DNA from: Dimorphilus gyrociliatus
Lineage: Eukaryota; Annelida; Polychaeta; Dinophilidae
DNA: 64,000 nucleotides
Direction of reading: 5' to 3'
Assembly (NCBI GenBank): GCA_904063045.1
Contig: CAJFCJ010000003.1
Coordinates: forward strand, 1,736,001 to 1,800,000
Shown: positions 12,067 to 23,319 of the stretch, piece by piece
How positions within the stretch are numbered: position 1 is the first letter of the stretch
How the letters are laid out: each line of letters opens with the position of its first letter
Position numbers and translations under genes: made by a program
Notes under the pieces: generated by a model
The model's input: only the letters and a program-made list of their open reading frames with translations
Told to the model about the DNA's origin: nothing
The model's database searches: none

Positions 12067-12157
12067 TAGCTAAGTTAAACTCTGGGGCAAATTCGGGATA
12101 GACCCAACGAACAGCGTCGGCGTACTAACCTTTAGAGCCGACACCCCCAGTTAGCTA
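12067..12157. repeat. Compact GC-rich inverted-repeat element
   Basis: A 91-bp block bounded by a perfect 7-bp inverted repeat (TAGCTAA at 12067, TTAGCTA at 12151). A second pair lies just inside it (CTGGGG 12082-12087 with CCCCAG 12145-12150). An inner hairpin is GTCGGC 12116-12121 with GCCGAC 12137-12142, and a small GGG/CCC hairpin is at 12095-12105. It is much more GC-rich than its surroundings. It sits between the coiled-coil gene start and the GALC stop. It could be a MITE/SINE remnant or a structured RNA. It is not a tRNA: no T-arm or anticodon arm can be placed. Confidence 0.55.
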
Positions 12158-12333
12158 CTTTTTATTTAAATATGAAACTCACGTCGGAAACCGTATTTTT
12201 AAAAATATGTCACTGAAAATATTTGAGAATTTATAATTATTACTGCTTTTTTAGGCAGTTTAGTTTAAAATAAATCTCATAAAATTATTGAATTTTATTA
12301 TATTTTACTCTCTTGAGTAGTAAGTCAGTCAAA

Positions 12334-15300
12334 TTATGACAGCGAATTATCATAAATTGAAGTTATTTTAAGATTATCAAAAAACGCTGTTGAAAAATTT
12401 GTAGTGCCCAAAGCAAGAAACCCATTGGACGATGAAGTTTCTGGGAGTATCGTAGTAAACAAAAATTGACCATTCATTTGCAAAGTCAGTGAGCTTCCCT
12501 AAATCAGGAGAAGTTTTACAAGCTAACTAATAACTAGGTTATTGCATACCTTCAAAACTATCTTGACAGTCAACCATTGATTAAAATGTAGCATATCGCT
12601 TGGAATTTCGGCATAAGTTCGATTATTTTTAGCTGGGATTAATGAGTACCGTATTATAAATATCTTAAAAAATATTAACCTTACAAAAATTTCCTGCAAC
12701 AGTTATTAGTTTTTTCTTCAAGTTAATATAAACAAAAGTTCCAGGACTATAACAAATATTACAGCCGCCATCCCTAACCCGAGCTCCTAAAACGATTCCA
12801 TCGCTTCCATTTTTGGGAACAAGAAAATCAATTGCAAATTGCACATCTGACCTATAGCAATAATTGACCTAACGTCATCAAATAAATTGACAAACTGCTA
12901 ACCATAGATAATTTCCAAATACAGCTACTGGTCTCGACATAGGGAAAGGGAGACAGGTGTCAACCGGAGGTTTAACAACCATTTGCTGAATGACTCCTTT
13001 GCGATTTTCATAATCTGTAAAATGCACCTCAAAAGTTCCCGCTTGTTGGGCAATGTTATATGGTTCCTCTGAGTCTCTATAATCTGCAAAATTTATTTTT
13101 TGGCGTTTTTTTTACTAATTGTTATATATTGAAAAGTATATTTTAGTTACTGTCAAAACTATCGAAGTAGGGCAAAGGAAACGGTACTGATTTTGGTGAC
13201 TCTTTGTGGAAGCCTTTACTACCTGTACTAAGAGTCGTTAGCGTAACAACAGTATTCCGTTTTAGGTGAAGTGTAAACGTTGAAGTGGAGTCAATCTGTT
13301 AAAACAAACTTCCCCATAAATTTTTTTAGATAGTAGCCATACTTGGAAAGTTTTAATTTCGATAAAATAGCTATCTTCAATGGCTTAAATTTCTTTGAAT
13401 TTAAGCATATTTTTATCAAAACTTTCTAAAGAAGTAACAAAAATAAAAAAATGAGTTAATTTGAAGCAATTGATAAGATTTATTAGAATGCATAAGTAAT
13501 GATAAAAATATCCTAATTTCGTAAAATTTTACGTGTAAAGTTCTCTAAACGGATATTTTTCGTGTATTGATGAAGGATATAGTAGAAAAACCGTTTAAGC
13601 AACCAACATACCTTTGATAGGAAATCACAAAGAAAAAAGTAAAACCTGTAAGACAACTGAGTTGCCTAGGATTTTTGCTAAGTAGAGTTTTATAATACAT
13701 TTTTCAGCGAAAATAGGCATTTAGTTAATTAAAATAACCAATAGAAATTATAGAAAGTACTCCTAAATAGTTAAAGAAATATAAAGTGAAAAATTTTTCT
13801 AGACTCACAAATATTGGATTTTGCCTCTGAAAAAGAGCTTCTTTCTTGTAGTCCTTAGTGAAATCACTCTGCCACACTTTGAGAGTAGTTATAGCTTTCT
13901 AAGAGAAACTAATTAGAGATAGGATATTATTAGATATAAAACATACAAATTTTCCTGAAAGTTTAAACGAAGCAATTTGATGCGAAGCCACTGGATATTT
14001 TGGCATGGGGTAAAAACAGGGAAACTCTTGGGGGTCCTTCCATAAAAAAAGCAACTCATTAGAATATAGATTGATGACTTGATAATATCAACCATAGTTT
14101 CAACAATAATAGTTAAGTGCTTTTCATCAGTTAAGCTTAAATATGTTCCTCCACCAGTTAAGTTTCCAACTCCATTTGAATGTCTTAGAAAGTACCAGCC
14201 AGGTTTCGTAAATTGAGTATGGTGAGCTGAGGCCCAAATAGGAGAATTTACTTCGTAATGACCACTCCAGGGTTCGCTGGCTGTCATTAAGCTACATCTA
14301 CCATAAGGAAGATTAGGATAATAACTGGCTATAAGATTCCAGGCAATCGATCTAGGTATTGTGGAAAACATGAGTAAATATTATTAATTAAAAGTAAATA
14401 CAAACGCTGTAAAAAACCCTTGAACGTAGCGTTCATTCAGGACCTATTATTAATAGAAATTGAAATAATTATATACATGTGTGATATGTACCCTAGCCCA
14501 GCATCCTCCTCCAAGTAGGTTATTCTCAGCACTATATTCTTCTGAACCCCATAGTATTTTGTCTGTTAACAGAGACTTCAGGGGATTTGCCCCAGTGAAA
14601 CCAGGATAGTGCACACTGCGTGAAAAATTTTTTACAAGCGACAAAGTGCTTTAGGTATTTTTACCCGATAACGTCTACAACTTGGGCAAGTTCAGGATCA
14701 TTAAGCATATCGTCTAAAATATTCCATTCGCCATCGGCTGCAACTATCTTTGTCTTCTGGTAGCCTAATTCATCTAAACGTTTTCTCAACATCTGATTTA
14801 TATAATTTTATATTTAAATATCACTTATCAAAAGAAATAACCTTAATGTAAAGAATATCGTAAGGTCTCTCATTCCATATCTAAAATAGTAAACAAAAAC
14901 TAAATAATTTTAAAAGTTCAATTTAAAACTAACTCCAACGAAATCTATAGTTAAATTATGAAATTTTTCTGCTCCAATAATCCAATTTGTTATATACTTA
15001 ACAAGTTTTGTTCTATTAGAGTAAGGGTTAGACTTTCCCCCACCAAGCCATCCTGGAAAAACCCACGGCAAACCGTAAAGTAAAATTTCTGGATTTCTCT
15101 TATAAAAAACATTTATTAGTCGAAATTGCAATTAATAAAAAAAGAAGGTACTTTTTTAGCTTCTTTCATTAAAAACCACTCGTAGCCTCTGTTGAAATTC
15201 AAGTCATTTTCTTCATGCATATGAGACGCTTCGGTTCCGTCTTCATCAATACATATTAATATCAAACTAACAATTTAGAAATTGCGTTACCCGTGCTCTG

Positions 15301-15666
15301 TGAATCACCGCCAATCTCCACTTTTAAAATTTGTAATGATGCTGCGAAATTAGGCTGTTTTTTATGCAGAATTTTAAAGGGAGTATTAAGACTTGAAAAG
15401 TTACTGACTTTAAAGAGAAAATCCAATATTTCATCACGATAAATCTTGGGATAATTTATCAGTAATTTTGAAGTTGCCTACGGAATAAATCTTGTTAAAA
15501 TTGAAATCACTCAGGCTTCAAAAAGTACTCCTCCTCCGCTGATAGCACCTATTCCATCAAATCGTCGACCATATCCATTTCTATCAGAAATTAAGTACTG
15601 AAAAGCATAACCGTGGGTTTGTAAACTTGTTAAGTAACTTAAAATAAGAGTTAAAGTAATTTTCAT
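12334..15666 (-). CDS. GALC: Galactocerebrosidase (lysosomal GH59)
   Basis: A lysosomal hydrolase that removes galactose from galactosylceramide and psychosine. ATG at 15666 starts a signal peptide ([21 protein letters not shown]) followed by the mature start with [11 protein letters not shown]. Exons then carry [38 protein letters not shown] and [12 protein letters not shown]. The acid/base glutamate is in IWNERPYD (about 14870), and VHYPG and ILWGSEEYS carry the nucleophile glutamate (about 14540). [28 protein letters not shown] and [10 protein letters not shown] follow. The C-terminal half includes the beta-sandwich ([12 protein letters not shown]) and the lectin-like domain ending [16 protein letters not shown]. 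All catalytic landmarks are intact and about fifteen short exons join in frame. An M-box pair sits 20 bp upstream of the start. Head to head with the C/EBP-like gene. Confidence 0.93.
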
Positions 15667-15686
15667 TGCTCTTTGTATATATCTAC

Positions 15687-15712
15687 AGTCACATGATATA
15701 GCTCATGTGACT
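15687..15712. promoter_or_regulatory. Palindromic M-box pair upstream of GALC
   Basis: A perfect inverted repeat, AGTCACATGA (15687-15696) and TCATGTGACT (15703-15712), separated by TATAGC. Each arm holds the TCACATGA/TCATGTGA M-box bound by MITF/TFE-family bHLH-ZIP factors and close to the CLEAR element of lysosomal genes. It ends about 20 bp upstream of the GALC start codon. The link to lysosomal regulation is inference. Confidence 0.5.
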
Positions 15713-15772
15713 AGTTACCTTCAACTTGTAACAACTATCATGATTGGTCACATTTCATTTCGTAATAACGCC

Positions 15773-15780
15773 TGACGTCA
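15773..15780. promoter_or_regulatory. CRE palindrome TGACGTCA
   Basis: A perfect CREB/ATF-type palindrome in the 540-bp head-to-head spacer (15667-16204) between GALC and the C/EBP-like bZIP gene. C/EBP-gamma is known to pair with ATF4-class factors on CRE-like composite sites, so feedback is conceivable but not shown. Apart from this site and the M-box pair, the spacer shows only spurious frames. Confidence 0.4.
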
Positions 15781-16204
15781 CAAGGATTTCCCCTGTATTC
15801 CCTAACGTTTTCAGCGTTTTACCGACCCCCGTTCTTAATTACCGGCACTTTTCCCGATTTCAAGAGGGTAAATCATCTATTTTATCAATTCTTATTCAGA
15901 ATATTAAATTGCCTAAAAAAACATTAGACTGTAATTTTTAAATTTTGGTTAAGATTCGATTTCGTAAGGGCATTGATACAGGTGTGATGATGAATTCCGT
16001 TATCCTCCTATTTTTTATACCGCTATATGATAAATTGATAATTAATAGAGTATTTAGCAAGATATTATTAATCAAAGCACGACGATTTGTAAAGTACGCC
16101 GCGGTCATTTTGATAACGCTTTTCTTAGCGACATCTAGTGGAGGCAATTGTTGTGAAATCGTCAGTGAAAGTCGTTAAATTGTTTCAGTTTAAATCTCTA
16201 AAAA

Positions 16205-16471
16205 ATGGCTCCAATGAAACCGGGAACAGCGCGAGTGCGATCATCACCTCTTGATAAAAATAGTCAGGAATACCGAGAGGGTCGTGAAAAGAACAATATT
16301 GCCGTTAGAAAAAGCAGAATGAAAAGTCGCTTAAAGCAATTAGAAACAAATCAGCTGGTGGAAGAATTAAAAAAAGAAAATGCAGAATTAAAAGAAAGAG
16401 TTAATCTGTTATCTAAAGAATTGGGGGTTTTAAAAGATTTGTTCATCACTTATGCAGAGGACAAATCTTGA
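16205..16471 (+). CDS. C/EBP-gamma-like bZIP transcription factor
   Basis: An intronless 88-aa protein that is little more than a bZIP. The basic region EKNNIAVRKSRMKSR (about residues 29-43) carries the C/EBP DNA-contact signature N-x-x-A-V-x-x-S-R. A leucine zipper follows with heptads through about residue 82 (LVEELKKENAELKERVNLLSKELGVLKDLF). It lacks the long activation domain of C/EBP alpha/beta, and in human CEBPG the protein is also short (150 aa) and acts mainly as a dimer partner. A nuclear heterodimerising regulator is therefore the best call. It is head to head with GALC and convergent with the zinc-finger gene at 17.2-19.3 kb. Confidence 0.85.
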   Translation: MAPMKPGTARVRSSPLDKNSQEYREGREKNNIAVRKSRMKSRLKQLETNQLVEELKKENAELKERVNLLSKELGVLKDLFITYAEDKS

Positions 16472-17166
16472 CGAAAATTTAATGTTATGACGACTTTAGT
16501 GGATCATTTTTTGTAGATTTCAATATTTATAACTTGCTTACAGAGTTGTTTCAGTTTGTCTTTATCTTTTAATAAAATTTTCAAAACTTTTCAATTTACT
16601 AAATAAATATTGCTTTTTTAAAAAATATATCAAAGTTTCTTTAATACATGTTGAATTAATTAGAAATATCTTTTGATGTTCTTCATCTATAATTTACCAC
16701 TTAAGTAAAAACTAAGTTATGAGGTAATCGAAATTACAGTTTTCAGACTAGCGAAAATTGTATATTCTATATAATTACATTTTTGAATGTTCACTACTAA
16801 AATAAAGAAAATTATATTTCTATCTACTGTGAGCCTGACTTTAAATGATAACTGCCCGTTTTTGAGAAACCTAGGTCAGCAGCCAGTAGCAAACATTGTA
16901 TAAAATATATTGTACAAACTAAATCACTCTTATAACACAATTTATCCGAGTGTACATATGTATGATATATATATATAAAGTAAACTTACATATATATACT
17001 GAAAAGAGGATAACAGAACATGAAAGAATCGCGTTAAAAATTTCTGAAATAATCGATCGTCATGCCAAAGAAATAAGTAAGGTGTTATATAAACTTTACT
17101 AAACATTCGAAAGTGCATAATAGATAGATACATTTCCCATAATATTTCAATATATTACGGAAAAAG
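16472..17166. other. AT-rich convergent spacer
   Basis: 3' spacer between the bZIP gene (+) and zinc-finger gene (-). It contains short (TA) runs near 16960-17000 and a possible polyadenylation AATAAA near 16570 and 16602. No gene was seen. Confidence 0.5.
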
Positions 17167-19281
17167 TTACCAATCACCCTCAGTTTTTATTTTCTGTGCG
17201 ACTGGTATGCCATTAGAGCCAGGAACTAATCTTGCTGACGGAGAGTTATCAATACGAAGTAGTTCTTCTTCTAAATCAAATGTGGTATCAAAGTTGTTGA
17301 GCAGGCCATTTGAAGTAAAATTAGATTCATCATCTAACATAGGAGAGGAAGTAGCCGATGGACTTCTCCGTAACCTTCTAAGACCCCGATCCGTAACTTT
17401 TACTCGGCTCGGACTGCCTGGCCTTTTAAAGGTTTCACTTTCGCATGAGGGAAACACAGTTTGCATTGAAGGATAGCTTATCGTAGATGGTTGTAGTAAA
17501 CTCAAAATTCCGCTTTGCTGGGGTTTAGACTTATACTTCATTGATAATGAATGGATATAATCTAAGCAACGGAAGAGACGATTACGGTCGTCAGGTGGAA
17601 CTAGGCCAATATCGGCTAATGCAAGGTTTGAAATATCGCTGATCGCTTCCATCCATTTTCGTTCGAGAGGTAGTGCAGCTATTAGAAATTGTTAATTCAA
17701 CTAATTTTTCGTACAAAGGAAATTTAAAAACTTTCAGAAAAAGACAAGTTATACAAACCTAAATTTAAGGAATCTGGAGTATTAATTCTATCCCAATCTT
17801 TAGTAGCAACTTTAGTAGGAATTGGCGTAGAATTCGTCGGGAGCACCCGCTTTATTGCCTTCGGCTTTACACTGTAATACGATAATTCACTTATCTAAAT
17901 AAACCTATCTATTTAAACATTTTAAATCTTACATTTTTTCTTTTACTACTTTTCTTTTTTCTCCTTCAATTGCATCCTCAACGCTGCTCACGCTACGCTC
18001 TTTACTAGAGCGGGATTTATTGGACACATCACTTCCAACCATACCTATAAACTCATTGTTTTCGTTATAATTAGCATATGCTTCCAAAATTTTATATCTG
18101 GTTCTATATTCTTCTGAGAAGAAATTTTTTGAATGTGCTATGCGTAAGATATGTTGTTTTCCTGATTTCACCGTTGGATATTTATGCTTGCAAGTTGGAC
18201 AGTAATAAAATCCATTTTCATTGTGTTTTTTCTGATTTTTAGCGAATCGAATAAATTCCTCTCTTAACCTGTTTGAAACGTATTGTAAATTTTTCGGTTG
18301 GAATTGGCTATAATGTTGAAGAGTTGCGTCCATTACTTGCATGCATTTAACGCTCATATTTCCCTTTACTCTATATTTATCAAGTTCATCTGTATTTAAA
18401 GTTCGAGCTTCTGATTGCCTCTTTGGGCCACTATTCTTATTGGGCATGGATTTTATAATTTTAGATGTTTTTATAATAAACTTTCCAGCCATTCCTGCCG
18501 TTAAATTGTGTTTTTGTATTATGTGCTTTAGCACAGATATTCTTTGAAAATTTCGGTAAGAACACTTGGAACAAGCAAATATCTGGTGCGGTGAATTAGT
18601 AGGTTTCAATTTTAGATTCAATTTTTCTGGTTCTTCGGCTCTGACGTTTGTATTTTCTTCTGTATAATTAGTCAATTCTGTTTCCACAACGTCTTTTCCT
18701 AACTGATTCTCAAGGCGTGTCTTCCAGATATTGGATATTGGTAAATTTAAAGATTTTACAATATCTGGGTGCTGTCGGTTGCAATGTTTCACCATAATTT
18801 CAACACTGGATATAAATCTATCAGGATGGAGGGCACAAGTGAAAGATCTCGCATTCATGTCACCCCAATCGATCCCTTTATCGACACAAAGATCGTAAAA
18901 ATGCTCAAGAATCTTGTGACGATGTGTTTGGAAATGATTGTCATGTTTCCGACCTGACAGTTTGTACTTGCATACTCTGCAATAGTTTAGGTCCTTTATT
19001 AAAGATTTCTCACGCGAAACTAATAAAGCATCCTCATCAATATCTGTTGCACTTTTGTTGGCTTTGCTTTGAAATGTTCGATGTGTTTTACGTTGTCCCA
19101 TAGGCAAAGTTAAATTGTTTATTCTGTTTTCTTCACTTTCAGCCTCAGATGCGGATTCTTCAGAAAGACCTTTCCCACTGACACATTCATTGTTCCTAAA
19201 GTTATTACCTAGTTTAATCCGTAGATTAAATGTCTTATCACAGTTTGAATTTCGGTTAGCAGATTCACTTTTGTAAGACAT
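17167..19281 (-). CDS. C2H2-type zinc-finger nuclear protein with conserved-looking C-terminal domain
   Basis: Three exons (19281-17933, a 113-nt exon near 17.8 kb, and one ending at 17167) join in frame to about 657 aa. The start is ATG 19281, just inside an acceptor (TTGCAG), implying an untranslated upstream exon. Four zinc-binding clusters are visible: C-x2-C...H-x3-H (CRVCKYKLSGRKHDNHFQTH), C-x-LHPDRF...HCNRQH, CSKCSYRNF...HIIQKH and CPTCKHKYP...HILRIAH. The spacing is irregular, unlike KRAB arrays. Linkers are basic and serine-rich. The C-terminal exon has a compact alpha-helical segment (LADIGLVPPDDRNRLFRCLDYI) and an acidic stretch (FDTTFDLEEELLRID). A reading that stops at 17929 is intron read-through past the GTAAGA donor. 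Family not recognised; a chromatin or transcription role is likely. Confidence 0.72.
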
Positions 19282-20381
19282 GCCCTGAACCTGCAATGAT
19301 AATAGCCTGTAATATCGCTCAAAACAAATGCTTCATTTTATTAGTGAGAAAACGGTTTTAATAACACTGAAATAAAAGACACAAGGACAAACCTCACGCA
19401 GTCCGTAAGTCACACTTAAAAAGCAGGTATAACAGAGAAATTATTAAAAGGTAAATCTTAAACTCTCCTAACAATGAATTAACATTTTTGAATGGCTCAG
19501 AGTCTCACGTAAGTTCTTATCGTTAACAAATGAATATGGAATACAAACCACCCTATACTTTTTATGAACAAACTGGTGGTTACTTCTCAAATCAGTTAAT
19601 GGTATTTTTGCGATACTTCTGTTTTAAATTTATAAAGATACTTATGTCTTAATGCAAATCTTTTTTCGTAGTTTTGTTTAGCGTATAGTTTTCAAATTCA
19701 ATAAACCCTCCTTTTCCTTATTTTTATGAAAAAACTTAGTTTTTACAAGTAATATCAGTACAATGCAATCATATTGAATTTTCTTTTCATAGCTGAACTT
19801 CTCAACCGCATACTAAAACTTTTATTTCCCAGGACTGAACGCCTTTGTTGTATATTTTACATATTGATACGCTAGCATATTGATCCACAGTCTTCTAATT
19901 TAAAAAGTGAAAAGAGGCCCCTGCACTTTTTGCAGTGAAATTCCTTATGACTTTTAAACTCACAATATGAAACATACATTCAATATCAATCCAAATTCTA
20001 ATTTTAACTCTTGCAAAAGTTATTTTCCATCTTAAGAAAAAAACAAGATATATTCTTTATTTATAATAAAGTTAAGAAATATATTGCTTTTGTTATACAC
20101 CGAGTTAGATGGAAAATTGTCCTTTATCTAGTTGTATTTATGAATTCGCGCAACAGATGTCGTTTGTGTTTTTCTAGTATTGAAATCCCCTCCACTGTCA
20201 TTTCAGTAAACGCCCTACTGAAGTAGCTTGCGATCAAAATTTGTTTTTAGCAAAAATTTTAACAATTTTATTTGACAATAAAACATTATTGTGAAAATTT
20301 AACTAAAGTTAGTATGATTTATTGTTAAATATTGGTTTCTATATGTCTAAATGATATTCCAACAAATATTTGCCAACAGTA
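19282..20381. other. Head-to-head intergenic spacer
   Basis: A 1.1-kb spacer between the zinc-finger gene (-) and the SLC6 gene (+). It should hold both promoters and an untranslated first exon of the zinc-finger gene. A 71-codon frame at 20011-20226 has no family resemblance. No motif stood out. Confidence 0.45.
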
Positions 20382-23319
20382 ATGACTGATGTGGAGGCTA
20401 GACTTGCTGAAATTCAGCGCACTCTAAATAGGCTTGGGGAAAATGTTGAGCAATTATCTCAAACTCAGAAGTTTCGGGTTAGTTACCATGCTTAGCTTAT
20501 GGTTTCTTGTTTTTTAGATTATTCAGATTTTATTATTTATTTTCGAAAGCATCGTATCGTTTTCAAAATCATTGTATACAACGACATTGAAATAGTCACA
20601 CCTGTACCTTGTGTAGTATAGTATATTGTGTGACACTTTGCCTAAACATCCAACTTTGAATCAAAATGCCTAGATGAATATGTTTGAAAGCCGTGATAGG
20701 TGAACCGGATATCTATGAACGGTTTTGCAATATTCATTGTTCATTGTTAGTACGGATGTTTCTTATGCACTATAATCAATATATTATTCTCTTTATAGTT
20801 CATACTTCCTGTTATTGTTGACTAAATATTATTGAAGAATTGGACCAGATATTGGCCCTTTACTGTAAAAAAAAGATGTTTTTTACGATTTAAAATTTGA
20901 TGTTCACACTGCTGATTAATATTAAATTTATTTTAATACTTTATCAGGTGGCTGAGTCAAACACTGCGAAGGGAAATGTTTTTAGTTTTGGTGATGATGA
21001 AAATGAAGAAAGAGGAAACTGGACTGGTAGGCTGGATTTCTTGCTGTCATGTCTTGGTTATGCTGTAGGTTTGGGGAATGTTTGGAGGTTTCCTTATTTA
21101 TGCTATAAAAACGGAGGAGCCGTATTTTTTGTCCCTTACGGTATTGGTTATTCACAAAATATAATTAGTTCTCATCACTATTTGAAAATTTCCAGTCATT
21201 ATGTTAGCTTTTGTTGGTATGCCAGTTTTTATGTTCGAACTCTCCATTGGTCAATTTACCAGTTCTGGAGCTTTAACTTGCTGGAAATTTGCTCCATTAT
21301 TCAAAGGCGTAGGAGTCGGGATGGTAATCGTTTCTGGAATGGTAGGAGTTTACTATAACATGATAATCGGATGGTCTATTTGGTACCTTATTTCATCCTT
21401 TATAAATGTAAAGGATTTGGAATGGAGTGACTGTGATAAAAAATGGAATAATCCAAATTGCACAGGGTTAATGAATAAGGACGCGGCACTAATGTGCAAT
21501 TCATCAATAAAGGATGAAGGCTTTGATAATATTTCCAGAGGGCCGGATGGTTGGTGTTATGTTTCAAGAAATCTAACTTTCGGAAATTTCAGAGATACGT
21601 TTCATAATGTTCCAATAGGAATTTACGATAAAGACCTACACAAAGCTCTAAAAACAAATCACGAGGTATTTAACACAGATTTCATTTTTATTTTTCATAG
21701 CAAGCTCATATTTCAGAATCATACGAAAATGGAACTACCAACAGAGCAATATCTATACAACTACATGCTTAAAAGAAATGATTTTGAAAATGGAAAGTTA
21801 GTTACAGAGTATAACATGGATAATTTTGGATCCGTCCAGTGGGACTTAACTTTGGCTTACATTGCTGCATGGATTATTGTGTTTTTGTCTTTGTGTAAAG
21901 GAGTAAAATCTTCTGGAAAAGTTGTTTATTTCACAGCTCTCTTCCCGTATGTTGTCCTTATAATTCTTTTTGTAAGAGGAATTATTTTGGATGGTTCGAA
22001 AGATGGCATAGATTTTTATCTTATAAACGTGGACACTAGTAAATTAGAGGATTCAGTTGTTTGGAAGGATGCTGCAGTTCAAATCTTTTTTTCGTTGTCG
22101 GCTGCCTGGGGTGGTCTAATATGCTTGTCTAGTTACAATCGATTTCATAATGATTGTTTGAGAGATACATTAATTGTTTCGATAGGAAACTGCTTGACAT
22201 CTTTCTTTGCTGGTTTCGTGATATTTTCTTTTATAGGCTTTCTTGCACGTGAAACGGAACAAGAAGTCGAAGACGTTGCTACGAGTGGTATTGGTTTAGC
22301 CTTTACAGTTTATACATACGCTGTCACCCTTATGCCTGTTGAAGGACTTTGGGCTGTTCTTTTTTTCTTGATGTTAATAACTCTAGGGCTAGATTCTGAA
22401 TTCGCTCTTGTTGAGACAGTAACCACGTCAATCATCGATCAATGGGAGAGCTCATTGAGACCTAAAAAAAGTTTGGTTATTTTTATTACTTGTGTTGTCT
22501 TTTTTCTGCTTGGATTACCAATGTGCTGTAACGCTGGAGGTCATATGCTTCAATTGGTGGATACTTTCGCTGGTGGATGGAATGTTATGTTAATAGCCTT
22601 GTGCGAATGCCTTGGAATTATATATGTCTATGGTTCGTTTTAATTACAGCTTATTTTTGCATGAAATTAATCTGTTAATTTCAGGTGGATTTAGATTTTG
22701 TAAGGATATTAAAATAATGATTGGTCAAAGTGGATGCTGTGGTGCTTTACCTTGGGAATGCTGTAAATTTTGGTGGCTGTTGAACTGGGCAATTCTAACA
22801 CCTATTGGTGTTTTGTTTATTATGATATTTTCTTGGGTTAAGGTATTACTGATTCAACAAACAAAACCCTTAATAATAACTTTTTTATAACATTCAGTAC
22901 GAAAGAGCAACATGGGATAGCTATGTATACCCTGATTGGGCACAAGCATTAGGCTGGCTCATGACTTTAGCTGTGGTGGCTGGAATAGTTATTACACCGA
23001 TTTTCCTAGCTATATTAGCAATTAGAGAAGGAAAAGTAAGTTTTGAATACTTTTATGTTAAATAGCTATTATTTTTGAATTTCAGAGCTTGAAGTCTTTG
23101 ATAACGCCTACACGCGATTGGGGCCCAGCCCTTTCGCAGCATAGGCGACTTGTTGACTACGTAGATGATTTTGTTATTGATCCAAAATCTGATGGAGAGC
23201 TAGATTTGCATGATGTTAAGGTTAATGTTGTTAGCAATGATAAATCAGCCAAAACAAAAGCCAATCGCAATAATAACATACTTCAGATTGCTTCTTTCAG
23301 CTCTGGAACAAATTTTTAA
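20382..23319 (+). CDS. SLC6 Na/Cl-dependent transporter, amino-acid (glycine) type
   Basis: Seven exons (20382-20477, 20948-21140, 21196-21665, 21717-22632, 22685-22842, 22898-23035, 23086-23319) give about 734 aa with 12 membrane segments. TM1 has [14 protein letters not shown]; glycine replaces the aspartate of monoamine transporters, so an amino-acid substrate is expected. EL2 carries the disulfide cysteines (SDCDKKW...NCTG) and N-glycosylation sites. TM6 ([14 protein letters not shown]), TM7 ([14 protein letters not shown]) and TM8 ([15 protein letters not shown]) carry the sodium and chloride ligands. TM10 runs through [15 protein letters not shown]-neighbouring loops. Closest by eye to glycine transporters. 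Exon 1 is a 32-residue heptad-like cytosolic segment. The region 21666-21716 is read as a 51-nt intron but is stop-free. Plasma-membrane uptake, probably neuronal or glial. Convergent with paraplegin. Confidence 0.9.

Noticed and set aside
12067-12157. Possible tRNA gene (7-bp terminal stem)
   Set aside because: The terminal 7-bp stem fits, but no T-arm with TTCNANNC, no anticodon arm and no B box can be placed; kept as an unexplained palindromic element.
15744-16178. Overlapping small frames in the GALC/bZIP spacer
   Set aside because: No homology, and the spacer is explained by two divergent promoters.
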